A stretch of DNA of 9,509 nt, from assembly GCA_905236085.1 (NCBI GenBank), contig CAJOOD010000090.1:1-9509 (forward strand). The letters are read 5' to 3'. Source of the DNA: an uncultured Bacilli bacterium (GTDB lineage: Bacteria > Bacillota_I > Bacilli_A > RFN20 > CAG-826). Below, one piece after another: positions 1 through 6,400 of the stretch. Position numbers and translations under genes: made by a program. The notes beneath the pieces are model-generated. The model worked only from the letters and a program-made list of their open reading frames with translations. It ran no database searches and was not told the origin of the DNA. Position 1 is the stretch's first letter. Every line of letters begins with the position of its first letter.

Positions 1-229
1 AAAATAAAATAATTCCCACAAAACTAATTGAACCCAAAATAGAATCATAAATAATTGTTGCTGTTAATAATATGTTTGAAATTAATCTAACCGCAATAAA
101 CAACTTTTCATCACTCCTAGCCAAACTAGTTAATAGTGAAATTGATATTAAGATGACAATAAATATGGCGTGTAATATTCTCCATTCATCATAGCGGACA
201 TTCGCTCTGATTATTTCTGCGCATTCCAT
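1..229 (-). CDS. N-terminal fragment of a small membrane protein, cut by the window edge
   Basis: Reading the minus strand from the ATG at 229 gives 76 codons without a stop up to base 1, so the gene continues outside the window. In DNA this AT-rich an open frame of that length is unlikely by chance, and its codons (AGA, TTA, ATA) match the neighbours. The protein begins MECAEIIRANVRYDEW and then has one clear hydrophobic segment (about residues 18-37). A short charged turn (RSDEK) follows, then a second hydrophobic stretch (about 43-76), so it looks like an integral membrane protein. An in-frame TAA lies directly before the ATG, so no longer ATG-started form exists. There is no Shine-Dalgarno sequence near the ATG; a TGC-TATATT extended -10-like box lies about 33 bases upstream. 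I do not recognise the family. Confidence 0.55.
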   Translation of the reverse strand, partial: MECAEIIRANVRYDEWRILHAIFIVILISISLLTSLARSDEKLFIAVRLISNILLTATIIYDSILGSISFVGIILF

Positions 230-348
230 TTAATATCGATGCATCACTAGATATATAACTTAATATAGCAAAGGAATAATTTAAAAATTATCAACATTTA
301 TTTTATGACAATATGCTTATTTGAATAAATTTGTTACAGCAGTTCAGA
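230..348. other. Intergenic stretch between the RluA gene and the left-edge membrane gene
   Basis: These 119 bases separate two minus-strand genes. They hold a possible extended -10 box (TGC TATATT on the minus strand, about 262-270), an 8-base palindrome GATGCATC (238-245) and only weak AT-only inverted repeats. No convincing GC-bearing terminator for the RluA operon is visible, so read-through into the left-edge gene cannot be excluded. Confidence 0.4.
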
Positions 349-1314
349 TTATTTCTTGTTTTTCTTTTTAATTGGTTTCTTTACTTTTTCTTTGATATTT
401 CCGTTCATCAAATCATCAAAAACTTTTGGCATTTTAGCTTTAAATGTATAAGTTTTTCCGCTGATAGGATGCTTAATCTTTAAACAATAAGCATGCAACC
501 CTAATCTATCAATTGGGTTTGATGGATTACCATATTTATCATCGCCGATAATATTATGATGTAGATCGCCCATATGAACACGAATCTGATTCTTTCTTCC
601 AGAATCGATATGAATATCTAATAAAGAATATTTGTCATTTTCTTTGATAACTTCATAATTGGTAATAGCTAATTTACCATGCACTTTATCATCGCTAGAA
701 TACATCAAATTCAATTTATTTTGCTTTAAATATGATTTAACTAAGCCCTTTTTCTTATCTAATTGACCTTCAACAATCGCATAATAACCACGATCTAAAA
801 CTAAATCATTCCATTTATCTTGCCAAGCATCTCTAATATCTTGATTCTTGCAAAACATCAATACACCAGATGTATCTTCATCAATTCTATGAACTACATA
901 TACCCTATTATGTTTATTAAATGTTTGAACATATTCTGTAATTAAACGATAAGCAGTTCTACCCTTTTCTTTATCTGAGGCAATGGTTAATAATCCGCTT
1001 GGCTTATTAATAACGATGATATCATCATCTTCATAAATGATATCTAAAGTCTTATTAGTCACCCCTTTTTTATAAATAGGCTTTTTAGAAATTAAGACCA
1101 CATCACCTTTTTCTAACATGAAATTATATTGAGAAATAGGTGCTCCATTAACCGAGACATAATGATGAGTTAACATCCCTTTAATCGCATTTCTAGATTG
1201 ATTAACATTAGCTAAAAGAAAAGAGATCAATTCTTCTTGAGCATTGACTTGATATTCTTTAGCGTCTTTATATTCACGAGAATAATTATTAAATCTTTGC
1301 TTGTTCTTGTTCAT
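349..1314 (-). CDS. RluA-family 23S rRNA/tRNA pseudouridine synthase with S4 domain
   Basis: This cytoplasmic enzyme converts specific uridines in structured RNA to pseudouridine. The exact target (23S rRNA or tRNA) cannot be read from sequence. At 321 residues it has the usual RluA/RluD size. An S4-type RNA-binding domain occupies about residues 26-78 and the catalytic domain about 90-297. The hallmark motif HRIDEDTSG is at 142-150, with D145 as the expected catalytic aspartate. Further family motifs are NKPSGLLT (103-110), GRKNQIRVH (239-247) and RLGLHAY (270-276). The C-terminus is a lysine-rich tail (about 309-321), a plausible extra RNA contact. It is the last gene of a four-gene minus-strand operon. 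Its start overlaps the 3' end of the membrane-protein gene by 26 bases, with a weak AAAAGGA ribosome site just before the ATG inside that gene, so translation is probably coupled. Confidence 0.93.
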   Translation of the reverse strand: MNKNKQRFNNYSREYKDAKEYQVNAQEELISFLLANVNQSRNAIKGMLTHHYVSVNGAPISQYNFMLEKGDVVLISKKPIYKKGVTNKTLDIIYEDDDIIVINKPSGLLTIASDKEKGRTAYRLITEYVQTFNKHNRVYVVHRIDEDTSGVLMFCKNQDIRDAWQDKWNDLVLDRGYYAIVEGQLDKKKGLVKSYLKQNKLNLMYSSDDKVHGKLAITNYEVIKENDKYSLLDIHIDSGRKNQIRVHMGDLHHNIIGDDKYGNPSNPIDRLGLHAYCLKIKHPISGKTYTFKAKMPKVFDDLMNGNIKEKVKKPIKKKNKK

Positions 1315-2230
1315 CTTTTTTCCTTTTATTCTTTCTAATGATTCTAATTATCGATATCAAAGAAGGAATTAGTACCCACAAATATATGATTAATAAACCA
1401 ATAGGATATTTTAAAACTAAGCCAATCGCGAATTCATATTGTAATGATTCTGATATGACATATGGATTAATAATTAGACCAATAATAATCCATAATAACG
1501 CAAATGCGGAGATGGATAATAAGACAATAATATTTCTAAGGAAAGTCTTTTCTTCATGGAATCTAGATTGATAAATATAAACAAGTCCTAAGAAGCTAGG
1601 AAGCAAGAAAGAAATATAATAAGGAATAATTAGAGGCCAATTCGGATCTCTTATACCATTAATAAAATAGATGTACATCGAGAGGAAATCACCAGCGAAA
1701 TACGCAGCAAATGGAAGCAAAAAGCCCGCAAAAACCATATATTTTGTTTTTAATGGAAATGGCATAACTTTAGATGTTAATACATATTTCCTATCTAAAT
1801 AATGATAAACCATGATAGTGATGCCAAGCATTAAATATATGCCATTAGCAATTAACATATCTAATGGATAGCATGGTGTGACAATACCAAATAAGATATT
1901 GCCTTTTAATAAAATAGAAAGCACTAATAATAAATCAACGATATTAAATCCAGAAACAAAGATAAGAACTAATCCAGCGATATATTCTAATCTTAAACGA
2001 TTAGCCAATGTCTTAGATCTCCAGAACAGCCAGAATATATAGAAGATAACAATAGGCACAACACAAGTCAACACAGCAGGTAATAGTGTTAAAGAAGACC
2101 TTCCACCGTTTGCTAATACTGGAAATAATAATTTAATTCCATAGAAAAACATAAAAGAGGCTACTAAATAGAATATTGTCATGGCGATAAGCCAGCCAAC
2201 ATTATTTTTATTTATTAATCTCGAGGCCAT
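1289..2230 (-). CDS. Polytopic membrane protein of unknown function, about 8 transmembrane helices
   Basis: I do not recognise the family of this 313-residue protein. It is overwhelmingly hydrophobic, with about eight predicted helices near residues 13-35, 48-70, 82-108, 123-145, 164-188, 198-220, 231-254 and 268-298. It ends in a lysine/arginine-rich cytoplasmic tail (RKNKRKKDEQEQ). No transporter signature, catalytic motif or nucleotide-binding site is apparent. The start is supported by a GGTGAGGT ribosome site about 9 bases upstream of the ATG, located inside the end of the phosphoesterase gene, which it overlaps by 16 bases. The 3' end overlaps the RluA gene by 26 bases. These overlaps suggest co-translation with the upstream lipoprotein phosphoesterase. 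A working guess is that the two act together at the membrane, but the sequence does not show this. Confidence 0.85.
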   Translation of the reverse strand: MASRLINKNNVGWLIAMTIFYLVASFMFFYGIKLLFPVLANGGRSSLTLLPAVLTCVVPIVIFYIFWLFWRSKTLANRLRLEYIAGLVLIFVSGFNIVDLLLVLSILLKGNILFGIVTPCYPLDMLIANGIYLMLGITIMVYHYLDRKYVLTSKVMPFPLKTKYMVFAGFLLPFAAYFAGDFLSMYIYFINGIRDPNWPLIIPYYISFLLPSFLGLVYIYQSRFHEEKTFLRNIIVLLSISAFALLWIIIGLIINPYVISESLQYEFAIGLVLKYPIGLLIIYLWVLIPSLISIIRIIRKNKRKKDEQEQAKI

Positions 2231-3366
2231 AATTTAGATACCTCACCTTCATAAGTCACATGCATTCTAGTTAAATCAAAATAGAATGTCTTATCTCCAT
2301 CCACTAGAGGGGTCTCTTTTAAAGTATAGAATACCGCGCCTAATTGGTCATCATCATGATATATGCCTTGAGCGGATTTACTTCCATAGATTAATCTAAT
2401 TGGCCAAGTAGAATCACCTTTATACCATAAATCAGTTTGATTGACATGATCATGAGCCGCGCCAATAGAGACAGTGGATCTTAATTCTTGCATCTTTTCA
2501 ACAAGATTAGAATCAATAGAGCTGCAGCATACATCTTCTCTTGCATCACAATATTCATAGCCATCATAAATCTCACCATTAGGGTGGTTAGCCTTATAAT
2601 CATCTATCGCATATTTAAATTCCTCAGTAGGAATATGGAAGAAGGCTAATGATTTAGCAAATGTATCATCATTAATAACATCCGGTTTAGTAGTATATCC
2701 ATTTGAGGATAAAACCATTCTTTCATACCAAGATACTTGATCATCATGAATCCTATCATAATCACCGATGACATAAGAATTAGAATCAAAAATATAGATT
2801 TGATATTGAATATTACCTAAATAGGTGAGATTAACAAGATAATTGCTATGTCCATAAACATCATCATTATTAGGATCTTTATATAAAGCGAAATGTTTTT
2901 GCTCTTCGGAATCAATAGGAATTTGGTCGTTATATTGTCTTTTAAATAATTCATTAGCGATAAAATCTTGTGCATAATTACCTTGATAATCATGATTGCC
3001 ATAAGTAAAACAATAAGGAATCTTTAAAGAATCTAAGAAATCAAATAATTTAACCACTATTTCTTTATTGGCGAACTGGAAGGTGTCTCCGTTGAGCACT
3101 AAAAGATTAGGACGATATAATAAAGAAGATTCATTAGGATGTTCGTATTCCGATTTAGAATAGATGACATTTCTTAAATATTCAAATTCGATATCTAAAT
3201 TGCTAGAAGTAGATAGATGAATATCATTTAATTGGCAAATAGTAAAACCTTCCACAAATTGCATTTCAAAAGAATAATCCTCTTTAGGATATGTTATATG
3301 TCCACCTGCACAGCTAGATACAAGCGGTAACAATAATGCTAATTTAATTAATCCCTTCTTTTGCAT
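2215..3366 (-). CDS. Calcineurin-like (Dcr2/PAP29-type) metallophosphoesterase, probable lipoprotein
   Basis: This is a binuclear-metal phosphoesterase (PF00149 fold), likely displayed outside the membrane. The N-terminus has a short Lys-containing n-region, a hydrophobic core LALLLPLV and a lipobox VSSC, so Cys19 should be lipidated and retained on the membrane. Metal-ligand motifs occur in the family order: DIH (D48, H50), NGD (D94), GNHD (N124, H125), a histidine in AFFHIP (H244) and HDH (H305, H307). The FFHIP element is typical of the Dcr2/PAP29-like branch. The last motif reads AAHDH where most family members have GHxH with Gly before the first His. The natural substrate is unknown; phosphoprotein, nucleotide or phospholipid are all possible. 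The gene lies 25 bases after the ATP-grasp gene and overlaps the membrane-protein gene. The ribosome site is poor: AAGG sits almost against the ATG. Confidence 0.88.
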   Translation of the reverse strand: MQKKGLIKLALLLPLVSSCAGGHITYPKEDYSFEMQFVEGFTICQLNDIHLSTSSNLDIEFEYLRNVIYSKSEYEHPNESSLLYRPNLLVLNGDTFQFANKEIVVKLFDFLDSLKIPYCFTYGNHDYQGNYAQDFIANELFKRQYNDQIPIDSEEQKHFALYKDPNNDDVYGHSNYLVNLTYLGNIQYQIYIFDSNSYVIGDYDRIHDDQVSWYERMVLSSNGYTTKPDVINDDTFAKSLAFFHIPTEEFKYAIDDYKANHPNGEIYDGYEYCDAREDVCCSSIDSNLVEKMQELRSTVSIGAAHDHVNQTDLWYKGDSTWPIRLIYGSKSAQGIYHDDDQLGAVFYTLKETPLVDGDKTFYFDLTRMHVTYEGEVSKLWPRD

Positions 3367-3391
3367 ACCTTATTCTACCACATAAATATAA

Positions 3392-4279
3392 TTATTTAAT
3401 TCTATTAATTATCATTTCCGCGAATGCTTTAGCGGCGTTAATCCCCGTTCTTTTTTCAAATTCTTGGAAAAATGCATTAGAATTTATCTCACATAATAAA
3501 GGCTTATCATCTTCCCCATATAATAAGTCCACCCCAGCGTAATCAATATCTAGAGCCTTAATTACTTTATTCACCAATTCAATATATTGAGGCTTTAAAG
3601 TAATAGATTTAGAAGATGCTCCATCATGATAATTAGAACGATAATCATTAGGATTGCATCTTTCAAAAGCCCCTAATATCTTATGATCTATTACTAGGCA
3701 TCTAATACTTCTACCTCGACTGGATTCAATATATTCTTGGAATAATAAAGGCTGGGCTTTCATCTTCTTATATTCTTCTAAGAATGTTTCTTTAGAATCT
3801 ATATAAGCCATATTTAAACCTAATGAACCATATACACCTTTGATTAAGAATGGAAAATCTAGTTGTTTTAATACTGATTCCATTACCTTAATATCATCCC
3901 CGTTTGTGGATTTAAACACTAATGGACCAGGGATGGTTTTAGGCATAGGAATATTCATATTAGCTAAAGCAATATGAGTTAGCATCTTATCATCACATAA
4001 TTCTAAAAATTCGGCATTATTAAATAATTTCATCTCCGCTTTTTCTAATAATCTTGCTAAATATTTATCTTTATCTAAGTAGACAACAAAATCATAGGAG
4101 GGAATATTTAATTTAATCTCTCCATTTTCAATATAAGCGATATCTCCATTATTCTTAATCACATCAATCGAGGTATCTAATTTTTTAAATTCCTCTTCTA
4201 GACGTGATATTTTATGCTGGATATTAATATCCGCTTCATTATAAGAATTATTGATAATAATTGCGCCTTGAAATCTCAT
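3392..4279 (-). CDS. RimK-like ATP-grasp carboxylate-amine (glutamate) ligase
   Basis: This ATP-grasp enzyme belongs to the RimK/alpha-L-glutamate ligase group, which joins an amino acid to a carboxylate through an acyl-phosphate. Substrate and acceptor cannot be predicted. Numbered from the ATG at 4279 it has 295 residues. A pre-ATP-grasp N-domain includes CDDKMLTH (95-102), typical of RimK relatives. The ATP-grasp domain contains FPFLIKGVYGSLG (142-154, nucleotide Lys147), LFQEYIESSRGRSIR (179-193) and the metal-binding DLLYG...CEIN segment (D251, E264, N266). A GTG codon at 4297 would add six residues. I prefer the ATG because the first beta strand (GAIIIN) follows it directly and neither start has a Shine-Dalgarno. 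A TATAAT box ends 10 bases before the ATG, which points to a leaderless message. It is the first gene of the operon ending with RluA. Confidence 0.87.
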   Translation of the reverse strand: MRFQGAIIINNSYNEADINIQHKISRLEEEFKKLDTSIDVIKNNGDIAYIENGEIKLNIPSYDFVVYLDKDKYLARLLEKAEMKLFNNAEFLELCDDKMLTHIALANMNIPMPKTIPGPLVFKSTNGDDIKVMESVLKQLDFPFLIKGVYGSLGLNMAYIDSKETFLEEYKKMKAQPLLFQEYIESSRGRSIRCLVIDHKILGAFERCNPNDYRSNYHDGASSKSITLKPQYIELVNKVIKALDIDYAGVDLLYGEDDKPLLCEINSNAFFQEFEKRTGINAAKAFAEMIINRIK

Positions 4280-4288
4280 ATTGCAATT

Positions 4289-4294
4289 ATTATA
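4289..4294 (-). promoter_or_regulatory. Consensus -10 box (TATAAT) for the ATP-grasp operon, possibly leaderless
   Basis: A perfect TATAAT on the minus strand ends 10 bases before the ATG at 4279. Transcription from it would begin near 4281-4283, leaving only about 2-4 untranslated bases. The -35 region (near 4312-4317, AATGAA) is poor and lies inside an inverted repeat, suggesting dependence on a regulator. Confidence 0.45.
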
Positions 4295-4297
4295 CAC

Positions 4298-4319
4298 TTA
4301 ATGAAATTTTTTTCATTAA
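4298..4319. promoter_or_regulatory. Perfect 9-bp inverted repeat between divergent genes, candidate operator
   Basis: The arms TTAATGAAA (4298-4306) and TTTCATTAA (4311-4319) are exact reverse complements around a four-base TTTT spacer. The element sits in the divergent intergenic region, over the -35 area of the leftward promoter and upstream of the rightward DJ-1 gene. It is therefore placed like an operator rather than a terminator. The arms are AT-rich, so chance formation is possible. Confidence 0.4.
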
Positions 4320-4332
4320 TTAGTAAAAAATA

Positions 4333-4361
4333 TTGCTCATTTATTTTTCCTAATTCAAAAT
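4333..4361 (+). promoter_or_regulatory. Weak candidate promoter of the DJ-1/PfpI gene
   Basis: A TTGCTC -35-like hexamer (4333-4338) is followed after 17 bases by CAAAAT (4356-4361). Transcription would start near 4368, close to the AGAGGT ribosome site. The match is modest and other AT-rich hexamers compete. Confidence 0.25.
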
Positions 4362-4378
4362 ATTCCTAGAGGTAGATT

Positions 4379-4957
4379 ATGAAAAGAGCATTAATTTTAT
4401 TATGTGATGGCGTAGAAGCTACAGAAGCCATCGCTACTTATGACACATTAAGAAGATCACATGAAATCGATCCAACATTCATCACAAGAAATTATCGAGA
4501 CGCAAAAGCAATCAAAACTTCTATGGAAGATATCATGATTGCAGGTGATAAAAAATTACTGATTTATAAAGAAGAAAACCTAAATGATTTGGTAAACTAT
4601 TTCGACATCGTAATTTTGCCTGGCGGTAAGGTTGGAGTGGATAATATAAAATTAGAATTTAAAGGTCTAATTAAAGCATTTATCAATGCGAATAAGCATG
4701 TTCATGCGATATGCGCTGCACCATCAGTTTTAGGTGAATTAGGATATCTAGAAGGTAAGAAATATACCTGCTATCCTGGCTTTGAATCTCCTTCATTTAA
4801 AGGAACATGGCTAGATAAATGTGTGGTATTAGATAAAGATACAGTTACTGGAAGAAGTATGGGTTATAGCGTAGAATTCGCTCTTACTATCATCGATTTA
4901 GAATGTGGACCAGAAGCTGTGCATAGAGCTAAAATCGGCATATACGGATTAGAATAA
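4379..4957 (+). CDS. DJ-1/PfpI family protein (YajL/ThiJ-like)
   Basis: This is a soluble DJ-1 superfamily protein of 192 residues, the normal length for the YajL/DJ-1 branch. Family members are linked to oxidative-stress protection, chaperone-like activity and disputed protein or nucleotide deglycation. The reactive cysteine is C112 in HAICAAPSVLGE, at the nucleophile elbow. Glu16 in DGVEATEA matches the glutamate that contacts this cysteine. The ILPGG turn (79-83), CYPGFES (131-137) and the C-terminal TGRSMGYSVEFAL (157-169) all fit DJ-1/YajL rather than intracellular PfpI proteases. An AGAGGT ribosome site five bases before the ATG fixes the start. It is transcribed alone, divergent from the ATP-grasp operon, and ends at a bidirectional terminator. 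It is the only plus-strand gene in the window. Confidence 0.92.
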   Translation: MKRALILLCDGVEATEAIATYDTLRRSHEIDPTFITRNYRDAKAIKTSMEDIMIAGDKKLLIYKEENLNDLVNYFDIVILPGGKVGVDNIKLEFKGLIKAFINANKHVHAICAAPSVLGELGYLEGKKYTCYPGFESPSFKGTWLDKCVVLDKDTVTGRSMGYSVEFALTIIDLECGPEAVHRAKIGIYGLE

Positions 4958-4976
4958 TCGATATCGAAATCAAATG

Positions 4977-5007
4977 AAAACACTAGAGCCTAAACCCTAG
5001 TGTTTTT
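4977..5007. terminator. Bidirectional intrinsic terminator between convergent genes
   Basis: The arms AAAACACTAG (4977-4986) and CTAGTGTTTT (4997-5006) form a perfect 10-bp stem with a 10-base loop. T residues end the plus-strand copy and the AAAA at 4977-4980 supplies the U-tract for leftward transcripts. It lies 19 bases past the DJ-1 stop and 17 bases past the CobW-family stop, so it serves both. Confidence 0.85.
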
Positions 5008-5023
5008 AAATACTCATTTCTAA

Positions 5024-6286
5024 TTAGATTTGATCTAATTCTTTTCTAATTTTATGCTCATCGATGTTTTGACCGATGAAGACTAATTTAATGAGATGGT
5101 CTTTATATGTTTCATCCCAGTCGTGAGCAAAATTAGCGTCACTTTCTAACATCTTCTTGATTTGTTGAGGAGATAATTTGTTAGAATACCATTCTCCAGA
5201 TTCGCTTAAGGTCTTTTGTTTTCCTGCTGTTTCAAATAGATAAATGGTCTTATCATAATCGGTAAAATATAAGATACCTTTCGCTCTAATGATATGGTGA
5301 TGATCATTATTCTTCACCCACGCCATAAATTTATCTCTATCAAAACCTTTTCGACGATAATAAACAAAGGTATTAATATCATATTCTAAGGCTGTGCCTT
5401 CTTCTTCGTTTTCAATACCTTCATGATGGTGATGATGATGGTGATGCTCTTCATGTTCATGTTCTTCATCATGATGTTCATGCTCGTGATGATGTTCATC
5501 TTCTTCCTCATCGTCATCATCGTCATCTTCATGAACTTCGACATCGCTATCCCAATCTTCAAATTCTCGAATCCAAGCTGCGCTAGAAGCGGCCTTTTCA
5601 AAGCTGAATAAATCGGTGTCCACTAATTCGTCGATATCTACAGAACAATAATCGGTTTCAATGATTTCTGCCACTGGTTGAATGGCTTTGATGGTTTTCT
5701 TAACTCTTTCTAGTTCATCTTTAGAAATTAATGAGGCTTTATTTAACAAGACTATATCGCAGAATTCAATTTGTTGAATGACTAAATTTTCAAGGTTTTC
5801 TTCTCCTCTTTCCGCGGTTTCTAAGCTCTCGCCACAGCCGAATTCATCTCTTAATCTTAAAGCATCAGTAACTGAGATAATCGCATCTAATTTATAAAAT
5901 TTAGGCAACTTTTGACGCTCAAATTCATTTTCCATATAGGCAATTGTTTGAGCGATTGGTACTGGTTCACATATACCAGAAGCCTCGATTAATATGTGAT
6001 CAAATTTCTGAGAATTAACTAAGTCCGCTAATTGGTTAATGAGGTCCTTTTTTAATGTGCAGCAGATACATCCATTAGATAAAGCTACTAGATTTTCATC
6101 CTGAGAAGCTACCACTCCACCGCTTTCAATTAAATCAGCGTCGATATTAACTTCGCCAATATCATTAACGATAACGGCCATTTTATAATTCTTAGTGTTT
6201 TTTAAAATATGATTGATAAGGGTAGTCTTACCACTACCAAGATATCCAGTAATTAAAGTAATAGGTACGGTTTTGAATTCTTCCAT
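5024..6286 (-). CDS. CobW/COG0523-family (G3E) metal-chaperone GTPase with His/Asp-rich insert
   Basis: This cytoplasmic P-loop NTPase belongs to the G3E family, whose members deliver metals such as zinc or cobalt to target proteins. Walker A is GYLGSGKT (14-21). The metal-binding CxCC motif is NGCICC (71-76, Cys73, Cys75, Cys76), followed by IEASGICEP (100-108). The guanine-specificity motif reads NKAS (182-185) instead of NKxD, an unusual change. A linker at about 252-289 holds 17 histidines, including a run of eight, plus Asp/Glu runs, and probably stores or sequesters metal. The CobW C-terminal domain spans about 303-420. The 420-residue length exceeds typical relatives mainly because of this linker. 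A GGAGG site seven bases before the ATG supports the start. It appears monocistronic, and no Zur-like operator is recognisable. The metal is probably zinc, by family analogy only. Confidence 0.93.
   Translation of the reverse strand: MEEFKTVPITLITGYLGSGKTTLINHILKNTKNYKMAVIVNDIGEVNIDADLIESGGVVASQDENLVALSNGCICCTLKKDLINQLADLVNSQKFDHILIEASGICEPVPIAQTIAYMENEFERQKLPKFYKLDAIISVTDALRLRDEFGCGESLETAERGEENLENLVIQQIEFCDIVLLNKASLISKDELERVKKTIKAIQPVAEIIETDYCSVDIDELVDTDLFSFEKAASSAAWIREFEDWDSDVEVHEDDDDDDEEEDEHHHEHEHHDEEHEHEEHHHHHHHHEGIENEEEGTALEYDINTFVYYRRKGFDRDKFMAWVKNNDHHHIIRAKGILYFTDYDKTIYLFETAGKQKTLSESGEWYSNKLSPQQIKKMLESDANFAHDWDETYKDHLIKLVFIGQNIDEHKIRKELDQI
5420..5533 (-). repeat. Low-complexity His/Asp/Glu codon tract inside the CobW-family gene
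   Basis: This segment is nearly all CAT/CAC, GAT/GAC and GAA/GAG codons, giving trinucleotide-like repetition on both strands. It encodes residues 252-289 of the metal-chaperone GTPase and creates spurious open frames in other phases. Such tracts are prone to slippage, so the number of His and Asp codons may vary between strains. Confidence 0.75.
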
Positions 6287-6307
6287 AATAATTCCTCCAC
6301 TCGTATG

Positions 6308-6335
6308 ATTTTAGCACATTATAATTTTTTTACAA
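6308..6335 (-). promoter_or_regulatory. Candidate promoter of the CobW-family gene (extended -10)
   Basis: On the minus strand TTGTAA (6330-6335) is followed after 16 bases by TAAAAT (6308-6313), preceded by TGC, an extended -10 arrangement. A TATAAT at 6318-6323 is an alternative but lacks a matching -35. The predicted RNA start near 6301 leaves a short leader carrying the GGAGG site. Confidence 0.45.
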
Positions 6336-6355
6336 AAAATATATATCCTATTATG

Positions 6356-6378
6356 AAAAAATTCTACACGAGGTAGGA
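6356..6378 (-). terminator. Weak candidate terminator after the DegV-family gene
   Basis: In the minus-strand transcript CTAC (6373-6376) can pair with GTAG (6364-6367) around a 5-base loop, followed closely by a run of six U (6356-6361). The stem is short, so termination here is tentative. An alternative longer-range pairing of ATCCTA with TAGGAT lies in the same region. Confidence 0.3.
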
Positions 6379-6400
6379 TTGTTTTCTTACTTAAGATTAA

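Noticed and set aside
1338..1571. Plus-strand open frame of 77 codons
   Set aside because: It lies wholly antisense to the 8-helix membrane-protein gene, has no ribosome site and resembles no family; it is a shadow of hydrophobic codons.
2817..3002. 61-codon minus-strand open frame within the phosphoesterase gene
   Set aside because: It is an alternative frame of the segment encoding the GNHD motif, with no start signal of its own.
5413..5530. Possible CRISPR-like or tandem repeat array
   Set aside because: The repetition is codon-level (His/Asp/Glu) without repeat-spacer periodicity and is in frame in a real gene.
5386..5611. Met- and Ile-rich open frames on both strands over the His-rich tract
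   Set aside because: They arise from reading GAT/CAT trinucleotide repetition in other phases; the CobW-family frame fully explains the sequence.
6287..6400. Zinc-responsive (Zur-type) operator upstream of the CobW-family gene
   Set aside because: I looked for a dyad resembling AAATCGTAAT-type Zur boxes and saw only AT-rich sequence with promoter hexamers.
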